A DNA stretch of 64,000 nucleotides from Methylobacteriaceae bacterium (GCA_020638135.1 JACKJE010000003.1:62001-126000), one strand, 5' to 3'; positions 28,499 through 38,960 are shown, counted from the stretch's first letter. The notes: generated by a model not told the origin, from the letters alone. A program made the numbers and translations.

Positions 28499-30914
28499 GG
28501 CCGTCCCCACCTCTTCCCCCTGCATGGCGCCCGGCCGTTCTTTCCCGCCCCCTGACCAAGACGCCTGGTATAGTCGTCAAACGCAAATCTGATCTTCCGT
28601 TAACCTTCTACCGCCCGATTGGCGGTATCAAACTGTTTTATGAACGCGGCGTTCGAAGCGCCCTGAAACCAGTGGTGGCGGAACGCCACCCATTGACGCA
28701 AATGGAACTGTCCAGGCCTGCGCGCGCGGGTCGGTTTTCATGACGCAATGGACTATTAAGCAAAACGAATTGATTGAAGCGAATAAATGCATGTTACGCC
28801 GCGCGTGGTCAAAACGAATCGCTGTCTCGATGACCGCTCGACGATTTTTGTTCAGCGCCTTCGTTGGGTAACCAACGAGCAATTCCATCTATACTGAATG
28901 CGTCTCGCGGACGGCGGCTAATGCAAACGACAACGAGTTCGGACTGTCGTCCCATGCTGCTGTCGCGATACCTGCTGAGATTGAGCGTTTTCAGCGGACG
29001 AAAGCGTCGCTGCGTGACCCAGTCGAACTTATGATCGCCAATTCAACGATACGACCTGATCGCGAAATCGCCACCGAGGAACAACGGCGCGCATCCGATC
29101 CCAATCGCATTTCGCCTATCCAACGCGGCGCGCGCGCTGCGCGCAGCTGTCGCGACAACTTCCTGATTGATCGACGACCAGGCCAGTATTTGAAGAAGCC
29201 GCAAAGCCTGCGACGCGCCCCATAGCGCATCCGGCGCTCAGATGCCGGAAGGTTACAGGGCTTCTGATCGCCTGCCGATGCTGCGGCCAGCCGACATGGC
29301 CTGATGGGGATGCGCGCTGTACCGTTGATGACCGCCCATCCCGCATTTGCGCGCCTGCGCTGTTTGGCGCGCGCGGCTTTGCGCCGTCGGTTTTATGGTG
29401 GTCGTGGCCGGCTCCACGGCAGACAGCGACAGCGCGCGCTCGATTATTTCTGGGCCGGCCTCGCATGGCGGCTGTGCTCGCGGCGTTTCCTGGTTGTTGT
29501 CCAGAGTTCATAATCGGTGCCAGACACGGAAGAGCCCGCGCTATCCCGCCGTGATATCATGGCTTTTCTCGCGGGTTCTGTCCACGTCGCCAGGCCTGCG
29601 GCGCTCGCCTGCATGACCGATCGCCCACCCACCTCGCGTAAGCGCATATATCCAGCTCTTCGTCTCCGGTTTGTTTGTTCACGACCCATGCGCTGTCCCA
29701 CAACATCGGGTTTCATCTCCATATGTCATTTGAGCAAAGCACGACGCCGCATGAGGTCATATTCCAAAGCTCTGCTCTTCATCGTTTTTTTTCTGGTATC
29801 ATCCTGCCGAAGTGTATTTGCTCGTGTTCGACGTCGCCGTGCGCTGGACGGTCGCTGTCAGCCGCGCTGACTCAATGTCGAGACGTCGCGCCTCTTGGGC
29901 TTGGCCTTTCGCCATGGTCAGTACGCTCTACGTCATCGGTTCCATCCTGTTTTAAACTGCGCCAGTTCGGTAAGTTCCGCTCGAGTACCGCGGCCCGGAA
30001 ATCACCGCGCGGCAGATGATCGCCGCCCTGATACGGTTCGGCAGCGGCTGCATCACGTATTTGCCCTGCCGGCGGAGGCAATCCCGGCTTTTTCGTGGTT
30101 CTGGCGGTCTTCCCGCCTCGTTCTCGGTGGCCTGCTCCACCGCGCCGGCGTACTGGCGGCCTCGTTCTGCCTCTACTGCGCTATGCTGCGCTGGCCAAGA
30201 GCAGCGGTGCTCGCCCGCCCCTGCTGGTGTTCCGCCTGTTCTATCTGGGTTGATCCTGCTCGCGATCGCGCTTGGTCGCCGTGATCCTGTTCGAACGCCA
30301 GCGGTTACGGAAACGATGCGCGACGAAAGATCGGGGCCTGAGCGGTCATCGAAAGAGCCAGCAGACCGGCGCTCTTTCGTTCGCTGCGACCTGGTTCGCC
30401 TGGAAGGCTCAGGCGCGGTACTGCGGATCCGCGTCGCCCGCAGGCCGAAGAGGCCATGCTGGTCGATCGACATCGTCAGCCCAGAATCTGTCGCGGACTG
30501 CTCAGCGTATAGCGGCTGCAGGCGTCTTCAGCGGCTGTGCAGGCCGCCGCGCACCGCGGCTACCACTCGGCTCTTCGCCGGATGTGACCCATCGCTTTGT
30601 CGAGGCGGCGGCAACGGCGATTTGGTCAGTGACCGCCGTCCGTCCGATCACATTTGCCCTTTGGGCGATAAGCATCGTCATTAGTTTATCGCACACACCT
30701 GACTGACCACTCTGAATGCACCCAGATGCGCCTGCTTAAGATTTACCTAAACGGCAGCGTGTCGAAAATCCGAAAACGGTGAAAATCTTTTGGTTTAGGG
30801 TACAAACCGGCTGCGCGGACGGGCTTTCCGTTTCACTTCGGCGCAGACGCGAACCGTCCGTGATTGCGGCCTCGGCCTGCCGCGATCCTGACATGTCCTG
30901 AAAACGTCTGTCGT
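28499..30914. other. stretch with no assignable gene inside the low-accuracy block
   Basis: About 2.4 kb lies between the ctrA and universal stress protein genes. The part near 28560-28900 is AT-richer and probably holds the ctrA promoter; a single TTAACC is visible at 28599. On the plus strand from about 29760 to 30300 hydrophobic stretches appear in all three frames in turn, such as TLYVIGSILF and LLVFRLFYLGLILLAIAL, suggesting one or more membrane proteins broken by indels. I cannot name them. I see no tRNA, rRNA or CRISPR repeat. Confidence 0.4.
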
Positions 30915-31716
30915 TCAGTGCGAGAGAGTGCACCGGCAAGGTCACAAAGTTTGCGCATGGAATCATGAGCTCGAACTGCGCGAAAACGCGGTAGCTCCTG
31001 CCCGCCGAATGCGCGAGCATCAGCAGGTCGGCGCCGCGAAATCGGCTGCCTTGCCGAGCAGCGCGCCCACTAGACTGATGTCGGCGCGACAGCCTGGTCG
31101 GCGCGCTCTTCAATCCCGTGCGCTTGAGATGCGCGACCGCGAACTGCAGCGACGTTTTGCGATAGCCGATCTCCACCGTTTTAAGCCGGAGACCAACGGA
31201 TTGATAGCCGGCGTTCCTGGATGGTATTACGTATCCTGTCGACGAAGGCGCACTGCGGGAATTGTTCCACGTGAACATCGGCTTGCGCCCAAGTCTGGAA
31301 ATGGCCGGCATGCGGAATGACGAGCACCGGGCGGTTGGAATCGACGACGATCCCGCCCGATCAGATCGCCTGGTGCCGTGTATGGTTTTCGGACCGGCTG
31401 ACCGCAGATGACGACGTCGAATGCCGGGCAGAATCGACCCGCCTGCACGAGAATATCCGATCTCGCCGCGGTTGATATCCATAAAGACGCAATCGGCGAG
31501 ACCGCGCCGCGCGGTGAACGCCTTTCTGGCTGCCTTGTGCGCTGCGCGACATATTCGGCCGGCGGCCAGGCCGCCACCACGCCTGAGGTCACTGATGGTT
31601 ATCTGTTGAAATGCCGACGAGCCGCGAGCCGATCCGAGTTGCGCGCGACCGCCAGTTCGGTTTTGTGGCTCTCTTGGTCGGGGCGCTTAATCGAGGTGCA
31701 CGAGCAGATTGCGCAT
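30915..31716 (-). CDS. universal stress protein (UspA family), frame-disrupted
   Basis: Reading the minus strand across frames gives the start MRNLLVHLD at 31716, with AGGAGAA just upstream. Then come TELAVAR, VVICGQPVR, RPVLVIPHAGHFQTW and near the end GADLLMLAHSAG, finishing in LPV..SH and a stop at 30917-30915. These are the landmarks of a tandem two-domain UspA protein of about 270 residues, and the interval length of 802 bases fits. The family binds nucleotides and is induced under stress. No single frame spans it because it lies in the low-accuracy block. Confidence 0.6.
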
Positions 31717-31879
31717 TTTCGGCTTCTCCTGCGGTTAGCCGACTAGCGGCGACAATTCATCGGTCGGCTTTTTTCGCATCATCATACATTGCGTTGCATC
31801 AACTGCAGTCGTGAACGACTCTGCCTTTGAAAGTTTCACGGCCATGCTGTCTGTTGCTGACCGACGGGAAACAGGAGCG

Positions 31880-32654
31880 ATGAGCGCAGGCAAGATCGAG
31901 TTGCGCGGACGGCCCCTGATCGGCTGGGTGGCGTTCGATAACCAGCGTCGCAATGCCATGTCGCTCGGCATGTGGACGGGCTCACCAGCGTTTCGACCGG
32001 TTCGCGGCCGATCCGTGATCCGCGTCGTTCCCTGCGCGGGGCGGGCGCGAGACGGCCTCGTCCGGCGCGGACATTTCGGAATTCGACGCCCATCGCTCGG
32101 ACGCCGCGGCGGCCGCCGAATACGCGAGGGCGACCGACGGCGCCTGGAAGGCGCTCGGCGCCTTCGAGAAGCCGATGATCGCCATGATCCAGGGATTCTG
32201 CTTCGGCGGCGGCGTCGCCATCGCAATGAAGGCGGACCTGCGGATTGCCGCTGACAATTCGCTCTTCGCCATCCCCGCCGCGCGGCTCGGCATCGCCTAT
32301 CCCACGCATTCCGTGCGCGACCTCGTTGCGCTGGTCGGCCCAGCGAAAGCCAAGGAAATCCTGTACACGGGCATGCGCCTCGACGCCGGCGCAGCGCTCG
32401 CGATTGGCCTCGTCAATCGTGTCATGCCGGTCGCGCATCTCGAGGCGGAAGTCGCCGCCCTGTGCGCGACCATCGCGGAGAATGCGCCACTGACCATCCG
32501 CGCCGCCAAGGAGACGATCGACCAGATCGCGCGCGACGAGCACGACCCGAAGAAGGTCGCCGAACGCGTCGCCGCCTGCTTCGACAGCGCGGACTATGCG
32601 GAGGGCCGACGCGCCTTCATGGAAAAGCGCCGACCGCAATTCACGGGGCGCTGA
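31880..32654 (+). CDS. enoyl-CoA hydratase/isomerase family protein, frame-disrupted 5' end
   Basis: Crotonase-family protein of about 258 residues. The start ATG 31880 follows AGGAG and begins MSAGKIELRGRPLIGWVAFDN. The frame breaks at several places between about 31950 and 32048, then runs clean to 32654. The clean part has MIQGFCFGGGVAIAMKADLRIA, the oxyanion-hole segment, and LGIAYPTHSVRDLVALVG. It would hydrate or isomerise acyl-CoA intermediates. It is 10 bases from the alpha/beta hydrolase gene downstream, so the two are probably one operon. Confidence 0.8.
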
Positions 32655-32664
32655 GGAGCGCGTC

Positions 32665-33558
32665 ATGCAAGAGAAGCGTATCGCTGCCGGCGTTCTCGAC
32701 ATCGCTTATCGGGAATACGGCCGAAGCGATGGCTGGCCCTGCATATTGAGCCACGGCTTCCCCTACGACGTCCATGCCTATGCAGAAGCCGCTCCTCTGC
32801 TGGCCGACGCCGGCGCGCGCGTGATCGTTCCCTACCTGCGCGGTTACGGCCCGACGCGTTTCCTGTCCTCAGACACGCCACGCTCAGGCGAACAGGCGGC
32901 GCTCGCCGCCGATCTTCTCGCGCTGATGGATACATTGAAGATCGAACGCGCGACGCTTGCCGGTTACGACTGGGGCGGCCGCGCCGGCTGCATTGTCGCA
33001 GCGCTCTGGCCGCAGCGCGTCGAGGCGCTCGTCTCGGGCAATTCCTACAACATCCAGAACATTGCACGCGCGGTGGAGCCGGCGTCTCCGCGTGAAGAGG
33101 CTGCGCTCTGGTATCAGTATTATTTCCACAATGAGCGCGGCCGGCGCGGGCTAGCCGCCGACCGACGCGGCGTGACGCGGTTGCTCTGGCAAATGTGGTC
33201 GCCGACCTGGGCCTTCGACGAGGCGACATTCGAGCGCAGTGCACAAGCCTTCGACAATCCCGACTTCGTCGACGTCGTGATCCACTCCTATCGCCATCGC
33301 TACGGCCTCGTCGCCGGCGATCCTGCGGTCGCGGCGATCGAACAGAAGCTCGTCGCGCAGCCGCCGATCGTCGTTCCCACGATTTCGATCGACGGCGACG
33401 CCGACGGCGTCAATTTCGGCACGGCGCATCAAGCGGCGAAATTTGTCGGCCCGCACGAGCATCGCGCCTTTCATGCTGCAGGGCACAATCTTCCGCAGGA
33501 GCGTCCCGCCGACTGGGTCCGCGCGATCCTCGACGCCCGTGGCTTTGCACAGGCCTGA
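32665..33558 (+). CDS. alpha/beta hydrolase, epoxide hydrolase/dehalogenase-like
   Basis: A 297-residue alpha/beta hydrolase. HGFP at 30-33 is the oxyanion-hole motif. The nucleophile elbow is GYDWGGRAG with D102, so an aspartate nucleophile as in epoxide hydrolases and haloalkane dehalogenases. The catalytic histidine is in AAGHNLPQERP near the C-terminus. The substrate is unknown. ATG 32665 with GAGGAG upstream begins the family-like sequence. It follows an enoyl-CoA hydratase and precedes a GntR regulator with its own promoter. Confidence 0.88.
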   Translation: MQEKRIAAGVLDIAYREYGRSDGWPCILSHGFPYDVHAYAEAAPLLADAGARVIVPYLRGYGPTRFLSSDTPRSGEQAALAADLLALMDTLKIERATLAGYDWGGRAGCIVAALWPQRVEALVSGNSYNIQNIARAVEPASPREEAALWYQYYFHNERGRRGLAADRRGVTRLLWQMWSPTWAFDEATFERSAQAFDNPDFVDVVIHSYRHRYGLVAGDPAVAAIEQKLVAQPPIVVPTISIDGDADGVNFGTAHQAAKFVGPHEHRAFHAAGHNLPQERPADWVRAILDARGFAQA

Positions 33559-33580
33559 CAGCCGTCGGCCACTCGTCCAA

Positions 33581-33610
33581 TTGACACGGCCAAGATGCGC
33601 TCCGTATGAA
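33581..33610 (+). promoter_or_regulatory. sigma-70-type promoter of the GntR gene
   Basis: TTGACA (33581-33586) and TATGAA (33605-33610) are separated by 18 bases, 30 bases before the start codon at 33641. Confidence 0.6.
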
Positions 33611-33642
33611 ATGCATGTCGGACGATCTTGGTGACATTTCAT
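33606..33642. promoter_or_regulatory. inverted repeat overlapping the GntR promoter
   Basis: ATGAAATG (33606-33613) and CATTTCAT (33635-33642) are perfect complements 21 bases apart. One arm overlaps the -10 box and the other the start codon, a layout that fits autorepression. Confidence 0.5.
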
Positions 33643-34312
33643 GCCCAAAACGCTTGCCGCAAAAACCGACGGATCGCCCGGCGTCGTCTACCGTGGGATC
33701 GTCGATGGCCTCTATCGTGGTCGCTACGTACCGGGTCAGCGCCTGGTCGAAGCCGATCTGACGCGCGACTTCGAGGTCGGTCGCGGCTCCGTGCGTGAAG
33801 CGCTGAGCCGGCTCGCCGCCGAGGGCCTCGTCTCCATGAACCTGCATCGCTCGGCGACCATCCGCTCGCTGAGCCGCAACGAGACGCGCGACCTCGTCGC
33901 TTTGCTCGAAGTGCTCAACGGTTTCGCCGCGCGGCTAGCCGCCGAGCGCGTTGAGGAAGGCGCCAATCGCAAGCTGATCGCGGAAGCCTATGCGAGCCTC
34001 GCCGACGTCGAAGTGCAACGCGACTTCCTCCGCTTCGCGCGCGCGCGCAACACGTTCTACAAGACGATGGTGGCGATGGGCGCCAACCACGAACTCGCCC
34101 GCCTGATGCCGCGCACCAACGTCGACCTCGTCCGCGTGCAGTTCCGCGCCTATACGACCGTCGACGACGACGTGCGCATCGAGGACTACCGCGCGATCTA
34201 CGAGGCGATCAACGAAGGCGCCGGCCGCAAGGCCGAGACGGCCGCCAAGACGCATATCCGCCGCCTCGGCGACGCAATCGACAAGCTGCCGGATGCGGCC
34301 TTTGCGGGTTAG
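33641..34312 (+). CDS. GntR family transcriptional regulator (FadR/FCD type)
   Basis: A 223-residue regulator with an N-terminal winged helix at about 12-78 (YRGRYVPGQRLVEADLTRDF, then GRGSVREALSRLAAEGLV) and an all-helical FCD effector domain from about 90. FCD-type GntR proteins respond to carboxylic or acyl metabolites. Its setting between an acyl-CoA hydratase/hydrolase pair and an acyl-CoA dehydrogenase suggests control of this catabolic region. A promoter and an inverted repeat that could be its own operator lie directly upstream. Confidence 0.9.
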   Translation: MPKTLAAKTDGSPGVVYRGIVDGLYRGRYVPGQRLVEADLTRDFEVGRGSVREALSRLAAEGLVSMNLHRSATIRSLSRNETRDLVALLEVLNGFAARLAAERVEEGANRKLIAEAYASLADVEVQRDFLRFARARNTFYKTMVAMGANHELARLMPRTNVDLVRVQFRAYTTVDDDVRIEDYRAIYEAINEGAGRKAETAAKTHIRRLGDAIDKLPDAAFAG

Positions 34313-34335
34313 TCCGCAATGGTCATCCCGTGAGT

Positions 34336-34516
34336 CTGACCGAATACTCGGACCCTTATCCTGAGGAGCGCCTGAAAGGCGCGTCTCGAAGGATGGCGAC
34401 GCCACGAGACCCGGCCGTGCTTCGAGACGCCTGCTGCGCAAGTCGGGCCTGCCCGACTTGCGCATAAATGCCGATCTCGGCCAGGGTCGAGATCGGGTCG
34501 CCTCCTCAGCATGAGG
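34336..34516 (+). repeat. structured intergenic repeat, copy 2
   Basis: About 181 bases starting CTGACCGAATACTCGG and ending CCTCCTCAGCATGAGG. Internal arms include GCGTCTCGAAGG with CTTCGAGACGC, CAAGTCGGGC with GCCCGACTTG, and CGATCTCGG with CGAGATCG. It is the opposite-orientation relative of the element at 14094-14279. It separates the GntR gene from the acyl-CoA dehydrogenase gene. Confidence 0.8.
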
Positions 34517-34615
34517 ATCATGGAATTGGCGCCGGTGAACCTGGCCCCTTGATCGTCCCCCAAACTCGTCCGACAATCCCTGCAAAGCCCGTCAGCGGCC
34601 GCGGAGGATTGCGCC

Positions 34616-35818
34616 ATGGATTTCGAACTCAGCGACCGCGCGAAGGAATTGCAGGCCCGCGTCGCCGCCTTCATGGCCGCCCACGTCTATCCCAACGAAC
34701 ATCTCTACGGCGAGCAGGCTGAAGGCGCAGCCCGCTACCGCACGCCTGAGATCGTGCAGGACCTGAAGAAGAAAGCGAAAGCCGCGGGCCTGTGGAACCT
34801 GTTCCTGCCCGGCGACCACGGCGCCGGCCTCACCAATCTCGAATATGCGCCGCTCGCCGAACTCATGGGCCGCGTCGACTGGTCGAGCGAGGTCTTCAAT
34901 TGCTCGGCGCCCGACACCGGCAATATGGAAGTGCTGACGCTCTACGGGTCTGAAGCGCAGAAGAAGCAATGGCTCGAACCGTTGCTCAACGGCGAGATCC
35001 GCTCGGCGTTCTCGATGACCGAGCCGGAGGTCGCTTCGTCCGACGCCACCAACATCCAGTGCACGATCCTGCGCGACGGCGATCATTACGTCATCAACGG
35101 CCGCAAGTGGTTCACCTCGGGCGCGATGAACGAGGACTGCAAGATCCTCATCGTCATGGGCAAGACCGACCCTGACAACCCGGACAAGCACAAGCAGCAG
35201 TCGATGATCCTCGTGCCGAAGAATACGCCCGGCGTGAAGATCATCCGCGACCTCAAGGTCTATGGATACGATCACGCGCCGGTCGGACATCCCGAGATCG
35301 TCTACGACAATGTGCGCGTGCCCGCCTCCAACATGCTGCTCGGCGAAGGCCGCGGCTTCGAGATCGCGCAAGGGCGCCTCGGCCCCGGCCGTATCCATCA
35401 TTGCATGCGCCTGATCGGTTGCGCGCAAAGAGCGCTCGAACTCATGTGCCAGCGCGCCAACCGCCGCGTCGCCTTCGGCAAGCCGCTCGGCGAACAAGGG
35501 TCAGTCCGCGAGGATATCGCCAACTCGTATTGCGAAATCGAGCAGGCGCGCCTGTTGACGCTGAAGGCCGCCGACAAGATGGACCGCGAAGGCAACAAGG
35601 CCGCGCGCGATCTCATCGCCGCCGCCAAGATCGTCGTGCCGTCGATGGCCGCGCGCGTGATCGACCGCGCCATCCAGATCCACGGCGGCATGGGCGTGTC
35701 GCAGGATACGTTCCTGGCGGAATCCTACACCTACGCCCGCTTCATCCGCATCGGCGACGGCCCCGACCAGGTGCACCTGTCGCAACTCGGGCGGACGCTG
35801 CTGAAACGATACGCATGA
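34616..35818 (+). CDS. acyl-CoA dehydrogenase family protein
   Basis: A 400-residue FAD-dependent acyl-CoA dehydrogenase: an N-terminal helical domain, a middle beta domain with [17 protein letters not shown], and a C-terminal helical domain with [18 protein letters not shown]. It resembles the FadE/ACAD10-11-like group, common in alphaproteobacterial catabolic clusters. It would oxidise an acyl-CoA and pass electrons to electron-transfer flavoprotein, which is not encoded here. It is 43 bases upstream of the cysteine-rich protein gene and likely co-transcribed with it. Confidence 0.93.
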   Translation: MDFELSDRAKELQARVAAFMAAHVYPNEHLYGEQAEGAARYRTPEIVQDLKKKAKAAGLWNLFLPGDHGAGLTNLEYAPLAELMGRVDWSSEVFNCSAPDTGNMEVLTLYGSEAQKKQWLEPLLNGEIRSAFSMTEPEVASSDATNIQCTILRDGDHYVINGRKWFTSGAMNEDCKILIVMGKTDPDNPDKHKQQSMILVPKNTPGVKIIRDLKVYGYDHAPVGHPEIVYDNVRVPASNMLLGEGRGFEIAQGRLGPGRIHHCMRLIGCAQRALELMCQRANRRVAFGKPLGEQGSVREDIANSYCEIEQARLLTLKAADKMDREGNKAARDLIAAAKIVVPSMAARVIDRAIQIHGGMGVSQDTFLAESYTYARFIRIGDGPDQVHLSQLGRTLLKRYA

Positions 35819-35861
35819 ATGGACCGCGAGCCGTCAGGCTCGCAATACGAGGGAGGCGCCG

Positions 35862-37184
35862 ATGTCTCGTCTCTATTCCGAACGCGAACTCGCCAAGATC
35901 GCGCGCCCCTTCGAATGGCATGCGCTGGAGGCCCTGCGCGCGGGCGATCTGACGCGGCTCCGCGCGCTCTTGATCGACATGAAGAATGGCCCGGCCGGCC
36001 TCGATGCGCTGTCGGGCCACACGCTCGCGCGCAAGGCGGCCAAGCTGCGACGCGATTTCGGCGAGGCCTTCGCGCTCGACGCGCTCGCGCGCATCGGCGC
36101 CGAACTCATGCGCACATGGACGCAGCAGTTTCAACAGGGCGACGAACGCGGCGCCATCGCCGATCTGATCGCCGTCTTTCGCGAGCAGCACGGCGCGCGT
36201 CTCGATGCGCTGCGCGAGGACGACGACAGTGTGACGCTCGACATGCCGCTCTGCGGCTCCGGCGGCAAACTCGACAAGGCCGGCCTGCCACAAAAGCACC
36301 CGGACTGGTACGGCGGCTGGAGCGACGGCGTCAGCTCCTTCTGCCAGATATGCAAGGCCTGCCAGCGGGCGCTCAACGCCGCGCTCGGCGCCGAAATCTG
36401 GACGACCGAAAAGGGCGCGAACGGCGCCTGCCGCGCGACCTTCGCCAAGCGCGCGACACGCGGCGAGCGCCTGTTTTCGGAGGAGGAACGCGCGGGTCTC
36501 GTGCGCACCCGCGTCGACCAGGCGATCGAGCGGCTCGACGCCGGCGATTCCGATATCGGAGAGCTTGTCGAAAGCCAGCGCAAGGACTGGAAGCCCTGGC
36601 ACGATTTCGGAATCGTGCTGCTCGAATATTTCTACGCCATCGCGCTCGAACAGGGCGGCGCCGACTATCTCGCCGAAGTTCTCGAACAGACCTATGCGCC
36701 GGCCTTCAACGCGGGCTTTCCGCGCTATGCGGCGATGAGCGACGATGAACTCGTGCGCGAGATCGCGCGCACGTGGAACTACCATTGCGCGGATTTCACG
36801 ATCATCGAGGAGGAAGACCGCTTCGTCTTCCGGCTCGACCCCTGCGGCTCCGGCGGCAGGCTGTTTCGCGGCGCGGTGTGGCGCGACATGTTTCACTACG
36901 GCGACAGGCTCGCGCCGAAAATGGCGAGCCCGCATCGCATCAACTTCAATCGCCGGGATGCGCCGACTTGTTGCACGCATTGCGCAGCAGCCAACCGCGC
37001 GCAGCTGGAAAGCGCATCGTCGCCAGGCGACCCGCTGTTCTTCGTGATCGACGGCCATGCGCAGACCGCGCCCGGCGCGCCCTGCCGCTGCTATGTCTAC
37101 AAGAAGGACGCACGGCGCGAGGACATCGATCCGGCCCTGTTCGAGCAGATCGGCCTCGTTCCGCGCAAGGAGACACGCGCATGA
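35862..37184 (+). CDS. unrecognised cysteine-rich protein with internal duplication
   Basis: A 440-residue soluble protein that I do not recognise. The sequence LCGSGGKL (C131) followed by CQICKAC (C161, C164, C167) and C190 recurs as PCGSGGRL (C328) followed by CCTHC (C370, C371, C374) and C408/C410. Each half thus offers a CGSGG turn, a CxxC and a further cysteine, which suggests two metal sites (zinc or Fe-S; inference). The CGSGG turn faintly recalls SEC-C zinc motifs. No signal peptide or membrane helix is seen. It sits between an acyl-CoA dehydrogenase and a short-chain dehydrogenase and overlaps the latter by ATGA, so it is part of this catabolic operon. Confidence 0.8.
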   Translation: MSRLYSERELAKIARPFEWHALEALRAGDLTRLRALLIDMKNGPAGLDALSGHTLARKAAKLRRDFGEAFALDALARIGAELMRTWTQQFQQGDERGAIADLIAVFREQHGARLDALREDDDSVTLDMPLCGSGGKLDKAGLPQKHPDWYGGWSDGVSSFCQICKACQRALNAALGAEIWTTEKGANGACRATFAKRATRGERLFSEEERAGLVRTRVDQAIERLDAGDSDIGELVESQRKDWKPWHDFGIVLLEYFYAIALEQGGADYLAEVLEQTYAPAFNAGFPRYAAMSDDELVREIARTWNYHCADFTIIEEEDRFVFRLDPCGSGGRLFRGAVWRDMFHYGDRLAPKMASPHRINFNRRDAPTCCTHCAAANRAQLESASSPGDPLFFVIDGHAQTAPGAPCRCYVYKKDARREDIDPALFEQIGLVPRKETRA

Positions 37185-37952
37185 GCGTCAGAAGCGAATC
37201 CGTTCGATCTTGCCGGCAAGGTCGCGTTGATCACCGGCTCCACAATGGGCATCGGCCTCGGCGTCGCGCGCGTACTGGCCGAAGCCGGCGCGCATGTCGT
37301 CATCTCCAGCCGCAAGGCGGAGGATTGCGCGCGCATCGCGGACGAATTGAGAACCGGTGGTTTGAGCGCCGAAGGGCGCGCGTGTCACATCGGCCGCATG
37401 GAGGACATCGCCTCCATGTCGGCGCATCTGAAAGACAGGCACGGCGGCCTCGACATTCTCGTCAACAATGCCGTGCTCTCGCCCTGGCGCTCGATCGACG
37501 ACACCGACGAAACGCTTTTCATGAAGGCGATGGAAGTGAACATGCGCGGCAACTGGTATCTGTCGGTCGAGGCGACGAAACTGATGAAGCCGCGCGGCGG
37601 CGGCTCGATCGTCAACATATCCTCTGTCGCCGCGCTGCATCCCGACAAGATGCTGGCGCTCTATTCCACCTTCAAGACGGCGATGATCGGCATGACCCGC
37701 TCCTTCGCGCTGGAATACGGAGAGTTCGGCATTCGCGTGAACACGATCCTCCCCGGTCTCATCGACACGAAACTCGCCAAGGCCTTCGAGGGCGAGGAGA
37801 TGAAGAAAATAATCTGCGGCACGCCGCTGCGGCGCATCGGCAAGCCGGAAGAGATCGGCTATGCGGTCCTCTATCTCAGCTCGCCCGCCGGCGCTTTCGT
37901 GACCGGCGCGGGTCTCGTCATCGACGGCGGCGCGAGCATTGCGAGTCATTAG
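37181..37952 (+). CDS. short-chain dehydrogenase, apparent 1-base frameshift near the start
   Basis: Encodes a roughly 256-residue NAD(P)-dependent SDR. The cofactor loop is LITGSTMGIGLG, with NNAV, the catalytic serine in SIVNISSVAAL and YSTFK in place of the usual YxxxK spacing. An ATG at 37181 overlaps the stop of the upstream gene (ATGA), as expected for coupling. After MSVRSES, however, the frame must shift by one base at about 37200 to continue into FDLAGKVALITG. Without the shift the only start is TTG 37227, which would remove the first beta strand. One extra base in the sequence explains it best. Confidence 0.8.
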
Positions 37953-37960
37953 ACGCAAGT

Positions 37961-38053
37961 GTCATCCCGGCCGAAGCGAAGCGGAGAGCCGGGATCCAGA
38001 ACACCGAAGCCAGAGGCTGGTTCCCGGATCGGCCTACGACCGTCCGGGATGAC
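37961..38053. repeat. palindromic repeat with GTCATCCCGG termini
   Basis: 93 bases bounded by GTCATCCCGG (37961) and its complement CCGGGATGAC (38044-38053), with the internal phrase GAGCCGGGATCCAGAAC. This is the common alphaproteobacterial GTCATCCCGG repeat class. It lies between two SDR genes. Confidence 0.8.
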
Positions 38054-38074
38054 ATTTGCGAATTGTTGGAGACA

Positions 38075-38860
<786 letters not shown>

Positions 38861-38865
38861 GAGAG

Positions 38866-38948
38866 CCGTCCTTGCGAGCGAAGCGAAGCAATCCAGAGGC
38901 GTGGCGCGACACTGGATTGCTCCGTCGCTGCGCTCCTCGCAATGACGG
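38866..38948. repeat. palindromic repeat with CCGTCCTTGCGAG termini
   Basis: 83 bases of the type CCGTCCTTGCGAGCGAAGCG..CAATCCAG with the complementary half CTGGATTG..CTCCTCGCAATGACGG. It lies between convergent genes (SDR and the CoxL-type gene). Confidence 0.8.
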
Positions 38949-38960
38949 TGGCGACGAAGA

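Larger units (their letters stand above)
28128..32048. other. block of low-accuracy sequence
   Basis: Three well-conserved genes that enter or lie in this interval (ctrA, a universal stress protein gene, an enoyl-CoA hydratase gene) show insertions, deletions and substitutions every few codons. Both ctrA and the hydratase are clean outside it. The change is sharp at each edge and falls in the middle of a gene both times. Base use and codon structure on both sides are otherwise alike. The simplest reading is a gap filled with an unpolished single long read. Gene calls inside should be read as approximate. Confidence 0.75.

Noticed and set aside
28590..28620. A full CtrA autoregulatory site in the ctrA promoter
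   Set aside because: Only one TTAACC is visible with no second TTAA at the right distance, and this stretch is in the low-accuracy block, so nothing can be concluded.
28100..32050. Treating the block as a cluster of true pseudogenes or a mobile-element graveyard
   Set aside because: No transposase, integrase or terminal repeats are seen, and the damage starts and stops in mid-gene in two unrelated conserved genes. Sequence error explains it better, although it cannot be proved without reads.
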